A stretch of 64,000 nt of DNA. Source: Paenibacillus stellifer (GTDB lineage: Bacteria > Bacillota > Bacilli > Paenibacillales > Paenibacillaceae). The number at the start of each line of letters is the position of its first letter. Position 1 is the stretch's first letter. Made by a program: the position numbers and the translations under genes. Location of the stretch: contig NZ_CP009286.1 in NCBI RefSeq assembly GCF_000758685.1, positions 3,006,501 through 3,070,500 on the forward strand, given 5' to 3'. The notes under the pieces were generated by a model, which was not told where the DNA came from, ran no database searches, and saw nothing but the letters and a program-made list of their open reading frames with translations. Shown here in pieces: positions 35,046-44,752 of this stretch.

Positions 35046-35735
35046 GTGAAAGGTAAAACTGTGCTGGTTATAGAGGATGATGCTAAGATTCGAAAGTTGA
35101 TCAGGCTTTATCTAGAAAATGAGGGTTACGAGGTATTTGAAGCAAAAGATGGAAGGGAGGGCAAGGAGGTATTTGAGAAACTGGATCCTTGCTTTGTAAT
35201 TACTGATTTGATACTTCCTCACGTGAGTGGCGAGGAGATTTGTCAATGGATCCGATCCGATCAAAACAGTGATGTGCCGTTAATGATCCTAACTGCGAAG
35301 GTAGAAGAATCAGAACGGATTTGGGGATTACAAATGGGCGCGGACGATTATGTTACAAAACCCTTTAGCCCCAAAGAGGTCGTTGTCCGGGTTGAGACCA
35401 TATTGAGAAGAACCGCAAACCGATGCAGCAAAATCAGTTATAGGGGGCTTACCTTGAAGCCGCTTCGGGGAGAAGCCAAATATGACGGAAAGATTGTTCC
35501 ACTTACGAATCACGAGTTTCAATTATTGTATTTTTTCTTGCGCCATCCCAATCAAGTCTTGAACCGAAATCAAATTCTGCAAGAATTATATCCCTATGAG
35601 GAAAAACAGGTTATTGACCGGACAATAGACGTTCATGTCAGCAAGTTGCGCGAGAAACTTAATGGCGCAGGGGCATCGTCAGATATGATTGATACCATTC
35701 GTGGAATGGGGTATCGGTTCAATGGATATGAATAA
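35046..35735 (+). CDS. OmpR-family response regulator
   Basis: A 229-residue regulator: VLVIEDDAKIRKL, phospho-acceptor Asp near 54 (VITDLILP), KPFSPKE, and a winged-helix domain ending DTIRGMGYRF. GTG start at 35046 with AGGGAGGTT upstream. It overlaps the kinase gene by 14 bases. Lying in the middle of the sulfur island, it may respond to envelope or thiol stress, but nothing in the sequence names the signal. Confidence 0.9.
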   Translation: MKGKTVLVIEDDAKIRKLIRLYLENEGYEVFEAKDGREGKEVFEKLDPCFVITDLILPHVSGEEICQWIRSDQNSDVPLMILTAKVEESERIWGLQMGADDYVTKPFSPKEVVVRVETILRRTANRCSKISYRGLTLKPLRGEAKYDGKIVPLTNHEFQLLYFFLRHPNQVLNRNQILQELYPYEEKQVIDRTIDVHVSKLREKLNGAGASSDMIDTIRGMGYRFNGYE

Positions 35736-36801
35736 ATTATTCTTCTGGAAACGTCATCTGTCATGGAAACTAATGTTTGTGAACGGAATTGTCGTACTAA
35801 TCGTGATCTGGCTTGCTGGTTTCTCCCTCAAAGACTTCGCGTGTGTCACTGTAGGACAATTCGAGACCGTTGGTTTAGAAACAACTCGAAGCTTTAATCA
35901 GGTCATGCAATTTTACTTATGGAGAGCGAGCTTCTTAGCCATCGTAGTTGGAGGCCTTGTTCACTTTTTCTTCGTGCGAAAACTGTTAACTCCTCTGAAT
36001 ATACTAACCCATTCGATACAGTCAGTAATGAAGGGAGAGCAGACTGAACCGATTACCCAGCAGGGCGAAGACGAATTAGGAAGGCTTATTCATCATTTTA
36101 ATCATATGTCAGCGGTGCTGCATCGCGAAGAGCAGCATCGCAAACGGTGGATGAGTAACATTTCGCATGAGCTTCGGACACCTATAAGCAATTTAAATGG
36201 ATATTTGGAAGCTCTTACAGAGGGGGTGATTGTGGGTGATCCGGTATTATACCGTTCACTATATGAAGAATCGCAGCATTTGTCTCGACTAGTGGATCAA
36301 CTCCATTCCCTTTCTGTTTGGGAAGCGAAACAATTGACGGAACAGGAGAAGATGAATATCCAAATTGAAAAACTATGTAACCAGGTAGTCCAAAGTTTTT
36401 GTTTGGACGCTTCTAAGAAAGGTATTCACTTTCACAACGATATTGAACCCTACGAAATAAGAATAAACCCGCAAGGGATCAAACAAGTTATCACTAATTT
36501 GGTAGCTAACGCAGTCCTTTATGACATAGGGAAGGAAATATGGATACAAGGATCGGTTGCAAACGGAATTTACAAATTTTCAATTGCAAATTATGGGAGA
36601 CCTATTTCGGAAGAGGCACAACCATTCCTTTTTGAACGTTTTGTGAAAGGCGATCCTTTTAGACCGCGTAAGGGTGATATCACAGGAACCGGGCTCGGTC
36701 TCGCAATTGTTAAGGAAATTGTTGAGCAGCACAATGGGGAAGTTGGCCTACAAAGTGACAATAGCAAATATACCTTCTGGTTTACTTTGCCGATATCCTA
36801 A
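35722..36801 (+). CDS. Sensor histidine kinase with small sensor region
   Basis: About 359 residues: membrane helix (about 15-37), a short external loop of some 35 residues that contains a Cys (KDFACVTVG), a second helix (about 68-90), HAMP, NISHELRTPISN (His near 149) and an HATPase domain (NLVANAVLYD, GTGLGLAIV). The tiny loop suggests sensing in the membrane or through the single Cys. Coupled to the regulator by overlap. Confidence 0.9.
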   Translation: MDMNKLFFWKRHLSWKLMFVNGIVVLIVIWLAGFSLKDFACVTVGQFETVGLETTRSFNQVMQFYLWRASFLAIVVGGLVHFFFVRKLLTPLNILTHSIQSVMKGEQTEPITQQGEDELGRLIHHFNHMSAVLHREEQHRKRWMSNISHELRTPISNLNGYLEALTEGVIVGDPVLYRSLYEESQHLSRLVDQLHSLSVWEAKQLTEQEKMNIQIEKLCNQVVQSFCLDASKKGIHFHNDIEPYEIRINPQGIKQVITNLVANAVLYDIGKEIWIQGSVANGIYKFSIANYGRPISEEAQPFLFERFVKGDPFRPRKGDITGTGLGLAIVKEIVEQHNGEVGLQSDNSKYTFWFTLPIS

Positions 36802-36858
36802 TAACTTTTATCATCACTGAGAGCGAATTTTCTTGTTTATTAGTTCAAAAGGGCATTT

Positions 36859-36888
36859 GCAAGGCAGGATGATTACTTCCTGCCTTTG
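36859..36888. terminator. Bidirectional terminator between convergent genes
   Basis: GCAAGGCAGGA and TCCTGCCTTTGT form an almost perfect hairpin between the rightward kinase and the leftward SoxB-like gene. Confidence 0.65.
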
Positions 36889-36900
36889 TAATGCTTTCAA

Positions 36901-38340
36901 TTATATAGAGATAATAAAGGGGCTATCATTAATTGTAATCTCTCCTTTGCGGGCAAAGTATTCTTTCAGGACATCATGAGCATGAACATTTTGCATTTTA
37001 CGACTGACAGAATGTTTCATAAATAATTGTTCACCTGCACCGGCAATGCGGTATATTCGATCTCCTTGAACTAATTTTCCTTTTATCTCCATATGTTGTA
37101 TCCGATGTCCCTGTGGATTGTATGGTTTATAGGCCATCATGAGGTTCGAGGAGCGTAAAATATAACCACCTTTCTGTTGGTAGGGATCGGCAGCGAATAC
37201 TTGCTCCAAATTTCGTTCCAATGCTGAAAAAAGGGATGCACCATCCATCTCCAGAATAAAGAGTTCAGGATTCGTGGGAATCATATTGTATAAATCATTC
37301 ATTGTTACGATCCCTGGTAATACAGGCGCCCCATATCTCCATCCGTGGGAGAAGGATACGTCGGCGTCCATGTGGGCTAAATACGCGTCGGTGATAAGGC
37401 GGTCCATAGGTGCTTCCTGAAGCGTCATTCTATGCAGCGGAGTACGGATTGTTCCAACCGCTTCTGATAACTGGTCTCGAAATGGAAATAATGATTCATC
37501 GATCATGAACTTCATTTCAGCGTCTTCTTCGTAACGATCCGCATAAATAGGAATAAGTTCATGCTTATAGTCCGTTAGTTTTCCTTGTTCAATGCTTACT
37601 ACAAGCTTTCCAAGAAATGAACCGCTTGCCCCCGACTGAATAATGATGCAGCCTTTATGGATGATAGGCTGGCTAAGCCGATCATGACTATGACCGCTTA
37701 ATATAATATCTATGCCAGGAACCTGAGAGGCTAACTTCACATCCAAGGGCAAGCCCAAATGGCTAACGACAATAATCAGATCCACTCGTTCTTCTTTTTT
37801 TAGTTTCTGAATCACTGCAGGCAAGTCCTCTGTTCCTAAAGAAAATGATAAATGACCAGAAAAGGAGGGGGGCATTGTTTCATGCACGTATGGGTATGTT
37901 AGCCCGATAATACCAAGTCGCAAGGAATCCGTTTCCTTTATGATATAAGGCTTAAACACATAACTATTATTATCTTTGTGTTTCAGATTGAAAGCAATCA
38001 TTGGAAAGGCCAATCGTTGCTGAAGTTGCAGGAGCCGTTCGGAACCATATGCAAAATCCCAATTTCCAGGTACTGCTGCATCAATCTCCAATGCGTTGAG
38101 TAGAGGCACAATGGTGCTGCCTCGCGTAAGTACAGAAGGGCCCGTTCCATGAAGAAAATCTCCACTATCAACGAATAATACATTTGAATTGTTTTTTCTG
38201 ATTTCTTTTACAATTCGGGCAATCCGAGCAAAACCCCCGGCTTGACGATATTCAGGAGCATCTCCTTTCCAAAAAAACTCCTCATGGGATTCTATATACC
38301 CATGCGTATCGTTTTGCTGAATAATGGTTAGTTGAGTCAT
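36901..38340 (-). CDS. SoxB-like metallophosphatase-fold hydrolase, cytoplasmic
   Basis: A 479-residue member of the UshA/5'-nucleotidase/SoxB superfamily. Metal-ligand motifs: NDTHG (10-14), DSGDFLHG (58-65), PGNWDFAYG (91-99), SHLGLP and GHSHDR, then a C-terminal substrate domain. The GNWDF motif, with Trp after Asn, is the SoxB form; nucleotidases have GNHEF. SoxB releases sulfate from SoxY-bound thiosulfate in the periplasm, but here there is no signal peptide and no SoxYZ. ATG 38340 follows GGGAGGTT. A decayed copy is at 39164-40577. Confidence 0.78.
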   Translation of the reverse strand: MTQLTIIQQNDTHGYIESHEEFFWKGDAPEYRQAGGFARIARIVKEIRKNNSNVLFVDSGDFLHGTGPSVLTRGSTIVPLLNALEIDAAVPGNWDFAYGSERLLQLQQRLAFPMIAFNLKHKDNNSYVFKPYIIKETDSLRLGIIGLTYPYVHETMPPSFSGHLSFSLGTEDLPAVIQKLKKEERVDLIIVVSHLGLPLDVKLASQVPGIDIILSGHSHDRLSQPIIHKGCIIIQSGASGSFLGKLVVSIEQGKLTDYKHELIPIYADRYEEDAEMKFMIDESLFPFRDQLSEAVGTIRTPLHRMTLQEAPMDRLITDAYLAHMDADVSFSHGWRYGAPVLPGIVTMNDLYNMIPTNPELFILEMDGASLFSALERNLEQVFAADPYQQKGGYILRSSNLMMAYKPYNPQGHRIQHMEIKGKLVQGDRIYRIAGAGEQLFMKHSVSRKMQNVHAHDVLKEYFARKGEITINDSPFIISI

Positions 38341-38463
38341 TTTTTGAACCTCCCTTTTCTGAACAGTTATACATAAGATGTTCAAATCGCGGCACTTTAT
38401 GTATAGTGTCTGGAGTGTAACTCATATCTCAAACAGCTATACAAATTTAACATTATACTTCAT

Positions 38464-38479
38464 ATACCCTGCGGGGTAT
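38464..38479. promoter_or_regulatory. CstR-type operator 6
   Basis: ATACCCTGCGGGGTAT, both arms perfect with a different centre. It lies between the leftward SoxB-like gene and the rightward remnant CoADR gene and could control both. Confidence 0.68.
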
Positions 38480-38508
38480 GAAATGACTCAATAAGAAGGG
38501 TGACTATA

Positions 38509-38755
38509 ATGAAAGAGAAAGTGCTGATTGTTGGCGGTGTTGCAGACGGAGCTTCGGCAGCTGCCCGGCTTAGACGCTTGGATGAAGAGGCGGAAATTTA
38601 ATCTCGATGTTCGTATTCATAGTGAGGTATCGGGAATTAATGTGAACGAGAAAACCGTTACCGTAAATAGCAAAGAAAATGGTGTATACACAGAGGGTGG
38701 CTATCGAAGCTATTCAATTTCAAAATTCACTACGGCAGATAATAAGTGTTTTTAG
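38509..38755 (+). pseudogene. CoA-disulfide reductase remnant with two internal deletions
   Basis: It starts like the gene at 40716 (VLIVGGVADGASAAARLRRL, with D replacing the second G of the FAD motif). It loses about 40 codons including the active Cys, resumes at FNLDVRIHSEVSGI, then jumps to the C-terminal GGYRSYSISKFTTAD. Less than one sixth of the gene is left. Confidence 0.85.
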
Positions 38756-38761
38756 AATTAG

Positions 38762-39038
38762 AACCAAACAGTTTTACGAAGACTTCCAGAAAGATACGGT
38801 CATTTTAGGGGTTAATTTGACATCAACCGAAGAGAAGATCGAAGATATTAGGCCATTTATCGAAGAGTTCGGATTAACCTTCACTATTGTATTGGACGAA
38901 GAAGGAGACACAATGATGGACTATGGTGTTATAGCCTATCCCACTACCTATTTCATCAATGAACAAGGGGTTATTCGTGAGATATTCCGTGGAGCAATTA
39001 ACTACGAGATCATGCAAAATACCATTGGGGCTCTTTAG
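38762..39038 (+). pseudogene. C-terminal TlpA/ResA-like remnant
   Basis: It encodes FYEDFQKDTVILGVNLTSTE through INYEIMQNTIGAL, matching the last 90 or so residues of the TlpA-like protein at 43905. The CPPC redox motif and signal anchor are missing. It is fused almost directly to the end of the CoADR remnant, so everything between (a membrane protein and CcdA) was deleted. Confidence 0.82.
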
Positions 39039-39163
39039 AGAGAAGGCAAGGTTTTGTCCTGAAGGATATCCTCTTTCCTTCCGAACAGTATTACATGATC
39101 ATTGCTCGTCAGTCGAAGTAACTTCAAAAAGACAGGGGGGGACTGTCTTTTTTGATGTTCGAA

Positions 39164-40577
39164 TTATATAGAAATGATGGATGAGGTTGATTCATGACCA
39201 TAACTTCACCTTTTCGGTCAAAATAGGATTTAAGAACCTCGTGTTCGTCAACGCTTAGCATCTTTCGACCGCTTATATGTTTCATAAACAACTGTTAGCC
39301 ATCCCCGGCAATGCGGTAAATTTGATCTTCTTGAATGGATTTTCCTCTGATTTCCGCATGCTGAATACGGTGACCTGATGGATTGTAAGGTTTATAAGCC
39401 ATCATAAGGTTCGAGGAGCGTAAAATATAACCTCCTTTTTGTTTATAGGGATCGGCAGCGAATACTTGCTCTAAGTTGCGTTCCAAGGCCGATAGAAGGG
39501 AATCCCCTCCATTTCTAGGATAAATAGTTCAGGATTCGTTGGAATGGTATTGTATAAACGTTCATAGTTACTACTCCGGGTAATACAGGAGCTCCGTACC
39601 TCCATCATGGGAGAAGGAAAAATCGGCGTCCGTATAGGCTAAATAGGCGTCGGTGATAAGGCGGTCGATCCGTGCTTCCTGAAGTGTCATACTGTGAAGT
39701 AGAGTCCGGATCGTTCCATTCGGTACCGTTAACTGGTCTCGATAGGGAAGTAATAATTCATCAATCATGCTTTTAATTTCAGCATCTTCTTCGTAAATTT
39801 CCGAATAAAGAGGGATAAGCTCGTGTGAGAAATTTGTAACTTCCCCTTGTTTAACGGTTAAGTCAAGCTTTCCAAGGAATGAAGAGCTCGCCCCGGATTG
39901 CATAATGATACAGGCGTTCTGGATGATCAGACGGCTAATTCGATCATGACTATGACCGCTAAGTAGAATATCGATACCGTGAATTTGAGATGCCAGCTTC
40001 ACATCCAGAGGTAAACCCATATGACTGACGACGACAATAAGATCTGCTCGCTCTTCATCTTTCAGTTTCTGAATCACTGTCGACAATTCCTCTGTTCCTA
40101 AAGAGAACGAACGGTTTTGGGAGAAGGAAGACGGCATGGTTTCCTGTACGTAGGGATAGATTGAGCCGATAATACCAAGGCGCAAGGAATCAATCTCTTT
40201 GATGATGTAAGGATTGAATACATACTGATGATTTCTTGTATCTTTCAGATTAAGAGAAGTAATCGGAAATGTGAACCGTTCTTGGAGTTTCGTGATTAAT
40301 TCATACCTATAAGCAAATTCCCAGTTTCCAGGTACGGCCATGCATTTAGAAGGGGAATGATAACGCTGCCTTGTGAAAGTACAGCGAGACCCGTTCCATG
40401 CATAAAATCACCTCCGTCCACGAACAATACATTCGGGTTGTTCTTTCTTATTTTCTTTACAGCATGGGCAATACGAGCGAACCCGACAGTTTGACGATAT
40501 TCAGGCATTCCAGCTTTCCAGAAATACTCTGCATGAGACTAAGTGTCGTTTTGCTGAATAATGGTGAGTTGGGTCAT
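39164..40577 (-). pseudogene. SoxB-like gene, decayed duplicate
   Basis: It is homologous over its full length to the SoxB-like gene at 36901. Lesions include a stop right after NDT near residue 12, a deletion near 40340 joining VLSQGSVIIPLLNA out of frame, frame changes near 39490-39600 and a stop near 39295. Conserved blocks such as GHSHDRI and the C-terminal domain are still readable. It cannot make an enzyme. Confidence 0.88.
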
Positions 40578-40668
40578 GTTCAATTTCCTTTCTAGAACGT
40601 TTTTATTTAAGATGCTCTAGAACATGGAAAATTATGTATAATTGTTTGACATGTGATTGACATCACGT

Positions 40669-40684
40669 ATACCATACTGGGTAT
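40669..40684. promoter_or_regulatory. CstR-type operator 7 with promoter
   Basis: ATACCATACTGGGTAT (one weaker position in each arm) overlaps a likely -10 (TATACC, 40668-40673) that follows TTGACA at 40646-40651 by 16 bases. It precedes the intact CoADR-rhodanese gene by 31 bases. Confidence 0.65.
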
Positions 40685-40715
40685 GGCTTATGATTAATTA
40701 GAAAGGTGGACCCTA

Positions 40716-42386
40716 ATGAAAAAGAAAGTGCTCATTGTTGGCGGAGTAGCAGGCGGAGCGTCGGCCGCTGCTCGACTTAGACGATTGGACGAAAATGCGG
40801 AAATCATCATGTTTGAGCGGGATGCACACATTTCTTTCGCCAATTGCGGCCTTCCGTATTATGTGGGTGAAACGATACAAGATCGCTCGAAGCTGATGGT
40901 ACAAACTCCCGAGAGCATGAAAGCCCGGTTTAATCTCGATGTTCGCATTCATAGTGAGGTCACCGGAATCGATACGAATGAAAAGACGGTTACTGTTTAC
41001 AGCAAAGAAAAGGGCATTTACAAAGAGAGCTATGATTATTTAATCCTGTCTCCCGGTGCAAAACCGCTCAAGCCGCCGATTCCAGGGATTGAAAGCAACT
41101 TGATATATACGCTTAGAACTATTCCGGATACGGATCGAATTAAAGCTCATGTCGATCGGGAAGGGATCCAAAGTGCGATTGTCATCGGTGGTGGTTATAT
41201 CGGTGTCGAAATGGCCGAAAATCTTAGACACCGGGGTCTGGAAGTGACTTTAGTTGAAGCAGCACCGCATATCTTGGCGCCATTCGATTCTGACATGGTG
41301 ACGTTCGCTGAGAAGGAGCTTGAGGACAACGGAGTGCGATTGCTGCTTGGAGACGGGGTTCAATCTTTCGAAGAGAAGGACGGGAAAATTTCCGTTACCT
41401 TGCAGAGTGGAAGAAAAGTCTGTGCAAACTTGGTGATTCTAGCCATTGGTGTTGCTCCAGATACCGGTTTCTTGAAGGATTCAGGCATTAAATTTGGAGC
41501 TAGAGGCCATATCCTGGTAAACGAATCGATGCAAACCAACTGCGACGGCGTATACGCTGTAGGGGATGCGGTTGAAATCTCGGACTTTGTATCCGGACAA
41601 CAAGCGGCAGTCCCTTTAGCAGGACCGGCAAACAAACAGGGACGAATAGCAGCCGATCACATTTGCGGACTGCCATCAGTTTACAAGGGGTCTCAAGGCA
41701 CCGCTATTATCAAGATCTTCGGTTTGACCGGTGCAAGTACGGGAAGTAACGAGCGGATGCTCACAAAATTGAATACACCTTATCGAACGGTCTATGTTCA
41801 TCCAAGTTCCCATGCCACGTATTATCCTGGAGCGAAGCCAATTGCCCTGAAACTGCTATTTAATGATAAAGGCACTATCCTTGGCGCGCAAGCATTCGGG
41901 GAGGAAGGTGTAGATAAACGGATTGATGTGATCGCTACCGTCCTTCGATTGAAGGGAACTGTGAACGATCTTGCCGAGTTAGAACTGACGTATGCGCCTC
42001 CGTTCTCTTCTGCGAAGGATCCGGTTAATATGGCAGGATACCTGGCACAAAATGTATTAGCTGGACGGACTGAGGTGGCGACGTTAAATGAGGTAGAGAA
42101 CATCAATCCGGAAGACCAAATCCTGCTGGATGTAAGAACAAAGGCAGAATATGATCAAGGACATATTGAAGGAGCACTGCATATCCCGGTCGATGAATTG
42201 CGGGCAAGAAGCAACGAACTTGATCCAAATAAAGAGATCTTTGCTTACTGCGCCGTTGGGATGAGAGGATACATCGCTTCACGAATCCTGAACCAAAAGG
42301 GCTTCCAAGTGAAGAACGTGACAGGCGGTTATCGCAGCTATTCCATGTCGAAATTCACACCAGCTGATCATCAAGAAATTTTATAG
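40716..42386 (+). CDS. CoA-disulfide reductase-rhodanese fusion
   Basis: A 556-residue FAD enzyme with the same layout as the protein at 25055 but without the TusA domain. It has VLIVGGVAGGASAAARLRR, active Cys near 43 in SFANCGLPYYVGE, a second nucleotide motif (IVIGGGYIGVEMAENL near 155), and a rhodanese domain (about 460-550) with Cys near 512 in YCAVGMRGY. Fusions of this form reduce CoA persulfide and polysulfide. It is under a CstR-type site. Confidence 0.93.
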   Translation: MKKKVLIVGGVAGGASAAARLRRLDENAEIIMFERDAHISFANCGLPYYVGETIQDRSKLMVQTPESMKARFNLDVRIHSEVTGIDTNEKTVTVYSKEKGIYKESYDYLILSPGAKPLKPPIPGIESNLIYTLRTIPDTDRIKAHVDREGIQSAIVIGGGYIGVEMAENLRHRGLEVTLVEAAPHILAPFDSDMVTFAEKELEDNGVRLLLGDGVQSFEEKDGKISVTLQSGRKVCANLVILAIGVAPDTGFLKDSGIKFGARGHILVNESMQTNCDGVYAVGDAVEISDFVSGQQAAVPLAGPANKQGRIAADHICGLPSVYKGSQGTAIIKIFGLTGASTGSNERMLTKLNTPYRTVYVHPSSHATYYPGAKPIALKLLFNDKGTILGAQAFGEEGVDKRIDVIATVLRLKGTVNDLAELELTYAPPFSSAKDPVNMAGYLAQNVLAGRTEVATLNEVENINPEDQILLDVRTKAEYDQGHIEGALHIPVDELRARSNELDPNKEIFAYCAVGMRGYIASRILNQKGFQVKNVTGGYRSYSMSKFTPADHQEIL

Positions 42387-42398
42387 GGTGTATAAGAG

Positions 42399-42439
42399 AG
42401 AACGAAAGGGACCTTAAGTCCTTTCGTTCTATTTTTTTC
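42399..42439 (+). terminator. Intrinsic terminator after CoADR-rhodanese
   Basis: AGAACGAAAGG and CCTTTCGTTCT pair around GACCTTAAGT, followed by ATTTTTTTC. The next genes therefore probably use their own promoter. Confidence 0.85.
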
Positions 42440-42497
42440 TTTATCATTTCTTAACATAGGATCGATAATATGACCGTTAAAGCGAGGAGGGGACACT

Positions 42498-43163
42498 TTG
42501 TATACGATTCAGGTTGGATCATTCGTATTGAATGGGCAAATATTGCTGTTTTTCGCTTTTGGTATGGCAGGATGGGCTGCTCTGCGGAGTTATGAGCGAA
42601 AAATGAAATGGAAATATGAACTGGGGGCCATTTCTTTTCAAGCGTTCCTGATCTGGTTGTTGGTTTGGAAAGGAAGTCTCCTATTATGGGAGCCAGCGTC
42701 GGTGATCCAGCAACCTTTATCGTTAGTTTATTTTGACGGTGGAGTCAAGGGACGGTGGGCTGCGTCTTTATCCGTTATAGGATATCTTTTTTATCACCTG
42801 ATCAAGAGGAAAATGTCTTTTCTTATGGTTGCAGAAGCAGCTACGATTTATCTGTTGGGCGGGTTAACGGTTTACGATCTTGGATTGTCATGGTTTGTAC
42901 CGGAGCAAAAACTGACACTCCTGGCCACTTCTGCCTTGTCCATCTTGATCGTGCTCTCCTTCCTATTAGCTGAAGGACAGATTCTTTGGACGGGATTAGT
43001 AGAGAGAGGGTTATGGCTGTGTATCGGTTTAGTAGCGATTGGATTCCTGAATTCCAACAGAGTATCCGTATTCCTGTCCTTCGACTTCCTCCAAATCGCA
43101 GGGATTGCCGCTGCAGGAGGGCTATATCTTATTTTATCGTTATTGAAAAGGAGGGACCTCTAA
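42498..43163 (+). CDS. Integral membrane protein of unknown function, next to ccdA
   Basis: A 221-residue protein with seven or so hydrophobic segments. The N terminus (YTIQVGSFVLNGQILLFFAFG) resembles the start of prolipoprotein diacylglyceryl transferases, but the Lgt signature (GRWGNFINQE) is missing. It is followed without a gap by ccdA and then a TlpA-like gene, so a role in an extracytoplasmic thiol-reduction pathway is likely. The start is TTG 42498 after AGGAGGGG. Confidence 0.7.
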   Translation: MYTIQVGSFVLNGQILLFFAFGMAGWAALRSYERKMKWKYELGAISFQAFLIWLLVWKGSLLLWEPASVIQQPLSLVYFDGGVKGRWAASLSVIGYLFYHLIKRKMSFLMVAEAATIYLLGGLTVYDLGLSWFVPEQKLTLLATSALSILIVLSFLLAEGQILWTGLVERGLWLCIGLVAIGFLNSNRVSVFLSFDFLQIAGIAAAGGLYLILSLLKRRDL

Positions 43164-43889
43164 GTGGATCTGTTGACGATGTTTATCGCTCTCGCAGCAG
43201 GAGCCTTATCCTTTCTCTCGCCCTGCGTGTTTCCACTCATTCCAGCTTATATCTCCCATATCACCGGGTCATCTATTCAGAATAACAAAATGGAGGTTAA
43301 CCGAAAGCTTTTGTTGGTTCGCTCCATCAGTTTCATCATCGGTTTCAGTGTTGTCTTTATCGCGATGGGAGCGTCGGCGAGTATGGTTGGTCGGATTTTT
43401 GCGGAACAGAGGGAACTGATACAAAAGGTGAGCGGGCTTCTAATCATCTTGTTCGGGATGCAGATGATCGGATGGCTGCAGCTTCGTTGGTTTATGTCGA
43501 ATAAGTCCTGGGATACAGGAAAGATTCGATCGAATGGCGGCATGGTGCGATCCTTCCTAACGGGACTAGCCTTTGGTTCCGGCTGGACCCCCTGCGTTGG
43601 ACTCGCTTTGTCTTCCATACTTCTGATGGCCGGTTCGTCGGAAACGCTCGGAATAGGGATATGGATGCTGGCTATTTATTCTTTAGGACTTGGCATCCCG
43701 TTCCTTATTATCTCATGGGTGCTGACTTATTCAACCGGCATTATGAAGAAAATGAATAAGTATGTTCCTGTGCTTTCCAAAATCAACGGCTTAATATTCC
43801 TGGGGCTTGGCTTGCTGCTATTTACGGGTCAACTTCAGAAGATCAGCGCATGGCTCGCCAAATACACACTATTCGATATTACACTATAA
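43164..43889 (+). CDS. ccdA: CcdA-type thiol-disulfide interchange membrane protein
   Basis: A 241-residue protein with six membrane helices. It has the two membrane cysteines of the DsbD/CcdA family: FLSPCVFPLIPAYISHITG in helix 1 and GSGWTPCVGLALSSIL in helix 4. It carries electrons from cytoplasmic thioredoxin across the membrane to TlpA/ResA-type proteins, here encoded immediately downstream. Start GTG 43164, one base after the preceding stop. Confidence 0.92.
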   Translation: MDLLTMFIALAAGALSFLSPCVFPLIPAYISHITGSSIQNNKMEVNRKLLLVRSISFIIGFSVVFIAMGASASMVGRIFAEQRELIQKVSGLLIILFGMQMIGWLQLRWFMSNKSWDTGKIRSNGGMVRSFLTGLAFGSGWTPCVGLALSSILLMAGSSETLGIGIWMLAIYSLGLGIPFLIISWVLTYSTGIMKKMNKYVPVLSKINGLIFLGLGLLLFTGQLQKISAWLAKYTLFDITL

Positions 43890-43904
43890 AGAGGGGATAA
43901 GTGG

Positions 43905-44459
43905 ATGAAGAAAAACTGGTTGGCACTCCTTGTTCTAATTGGACTTGTTGGTTATGGGGTTTATGACTACGTAACCGGGACTACGAAAGAATCAAAAAAG
44001 GAGCAAACGTCGGCTTCGAACGAAAATCAACCTATTGGAATTGAAAAAGGACAACGGGCACCGAATTTTACATTAAACGACTTAAACGGGAATCCGATTC
44101 AATTGGCAGATTACCGCGGGAAAAAGGTCCTGATTAACTTCTGGGCTACATGGTGTCCGCCGTGCCGTGCAGAGATGCCGCATATGCAACAGTTTTATGA
44201 AGACTACCAGAAAGACACCGTCATTTTAGGAGTTAATTTGACAGCCACCGAAGATAGCCCCAAAGACGTTAAACCGTTTATCGAAGAGTTTGGATTAACC
44301 TTCCCCATCGTTATGGATGAAGAAGGGACTCTTATGACAGACTATATGGTGATAGCCTATCCCACCACCTATGTCCTCGATGAACAAGGCGTTATTCGTG
44401 AAGTATTCCGTGGAGCTATCAATTACGAGATCATGCAAAAGACGGTTGATGCTTTTTAG
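43905..44459 (+). CDS. TlpA/ResA-like membrane-anchored thiol-disulfide oxidoreductase
   Basis: A 184-residue protein with an N-terminal membrane anchor (about 6-22), a linker, and a thioredoxin fold with active site WATWCPPCRAEMP (near 80-92) and cis-Pro in AYPTTYVLD. It should receive electrons from CcdA and reduce extracytoplasmic disulfides. The C-terminal half has a decayed copy at 38762-39038. Confidence 0.92.
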   Translation: MKKNWLALLVLIGLVGYGVYDYVTGTTKESKKEQTSASNENQPIGIEKGQRAPNFTLNDLNGNPIQLADYRGKKVLINFWATWCPPCRAEMPHMQQFYEDYQKDTVILGVNLTATEDSPKDVKPFIEEFGLTFPIVMDEEGTLMTDYMVIAYPTTYVLDEQGVIREVFRGAINYEIMQKTVDAF

Positions 44460-44476
44460 AAGGAAGTGAAATCAGG

Positions 44477-44752
44477 ATGAGACAGTCTGATCGTAATTTA
44501 CTCCTGTACACTGTGACGGCTTGCCCAATGGGGAGATCTATGAAGACGGTGGTTCAAGAGGTCGTAAACCAGATGGAGAGGATGGAATATAAGCTGGTGT
44601 ATGCTGATGTCCAGGAAGAAATCACGAATCAATATGGTGTCACTCATAATCCGACTCTTGTTTTCTTGGATGAACAGGAGAGGGAGTGTTATCGGGTGGA
44701 AGGCTTTAAAGAGACGCAAAAAATCATCGATTTCATTCAACGTATTGATTAG
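44477..44752 (+). CDS. Thioredoxin-like protein with a single Cys
   Basis: A 91-residue thioredoxin-fold protein. The usual CxxC is TACPMGRSM, so only the N-terminal Cys remains; a second Cys sits later (ERECYRVEG). The fold is supported by the strand-turn HNPTLVFLDEQE with the cis-Pro. Monothiol forms can work by glutathionylation or persulfidation. It ends the ccdA-tlpA group. Confidence 0.7.
   Translation: MRQSDRNLLLYTVTACPMGRSMKTVVQEVVNQMERMEYKLVYADVQEEITNQYGVTHNPTLVFLDEQERECYRVEGFKETQKIIDFIQRID

Noticed and set aside
36901..38340. Plain UshA-type 5'-nucleotidase call for the metallophosphatase gene
   Set aside because: GNWDF and the sulfur context favour a SoxB-like assignment; a nucleotidase activity is not excluded, so the call stays 'SoxB-like'.
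42498..43163. A second lgt gene next to ccdA
   Set aside because: Only the first 20 residues resemble Lgt; the catalytic signature is absent.
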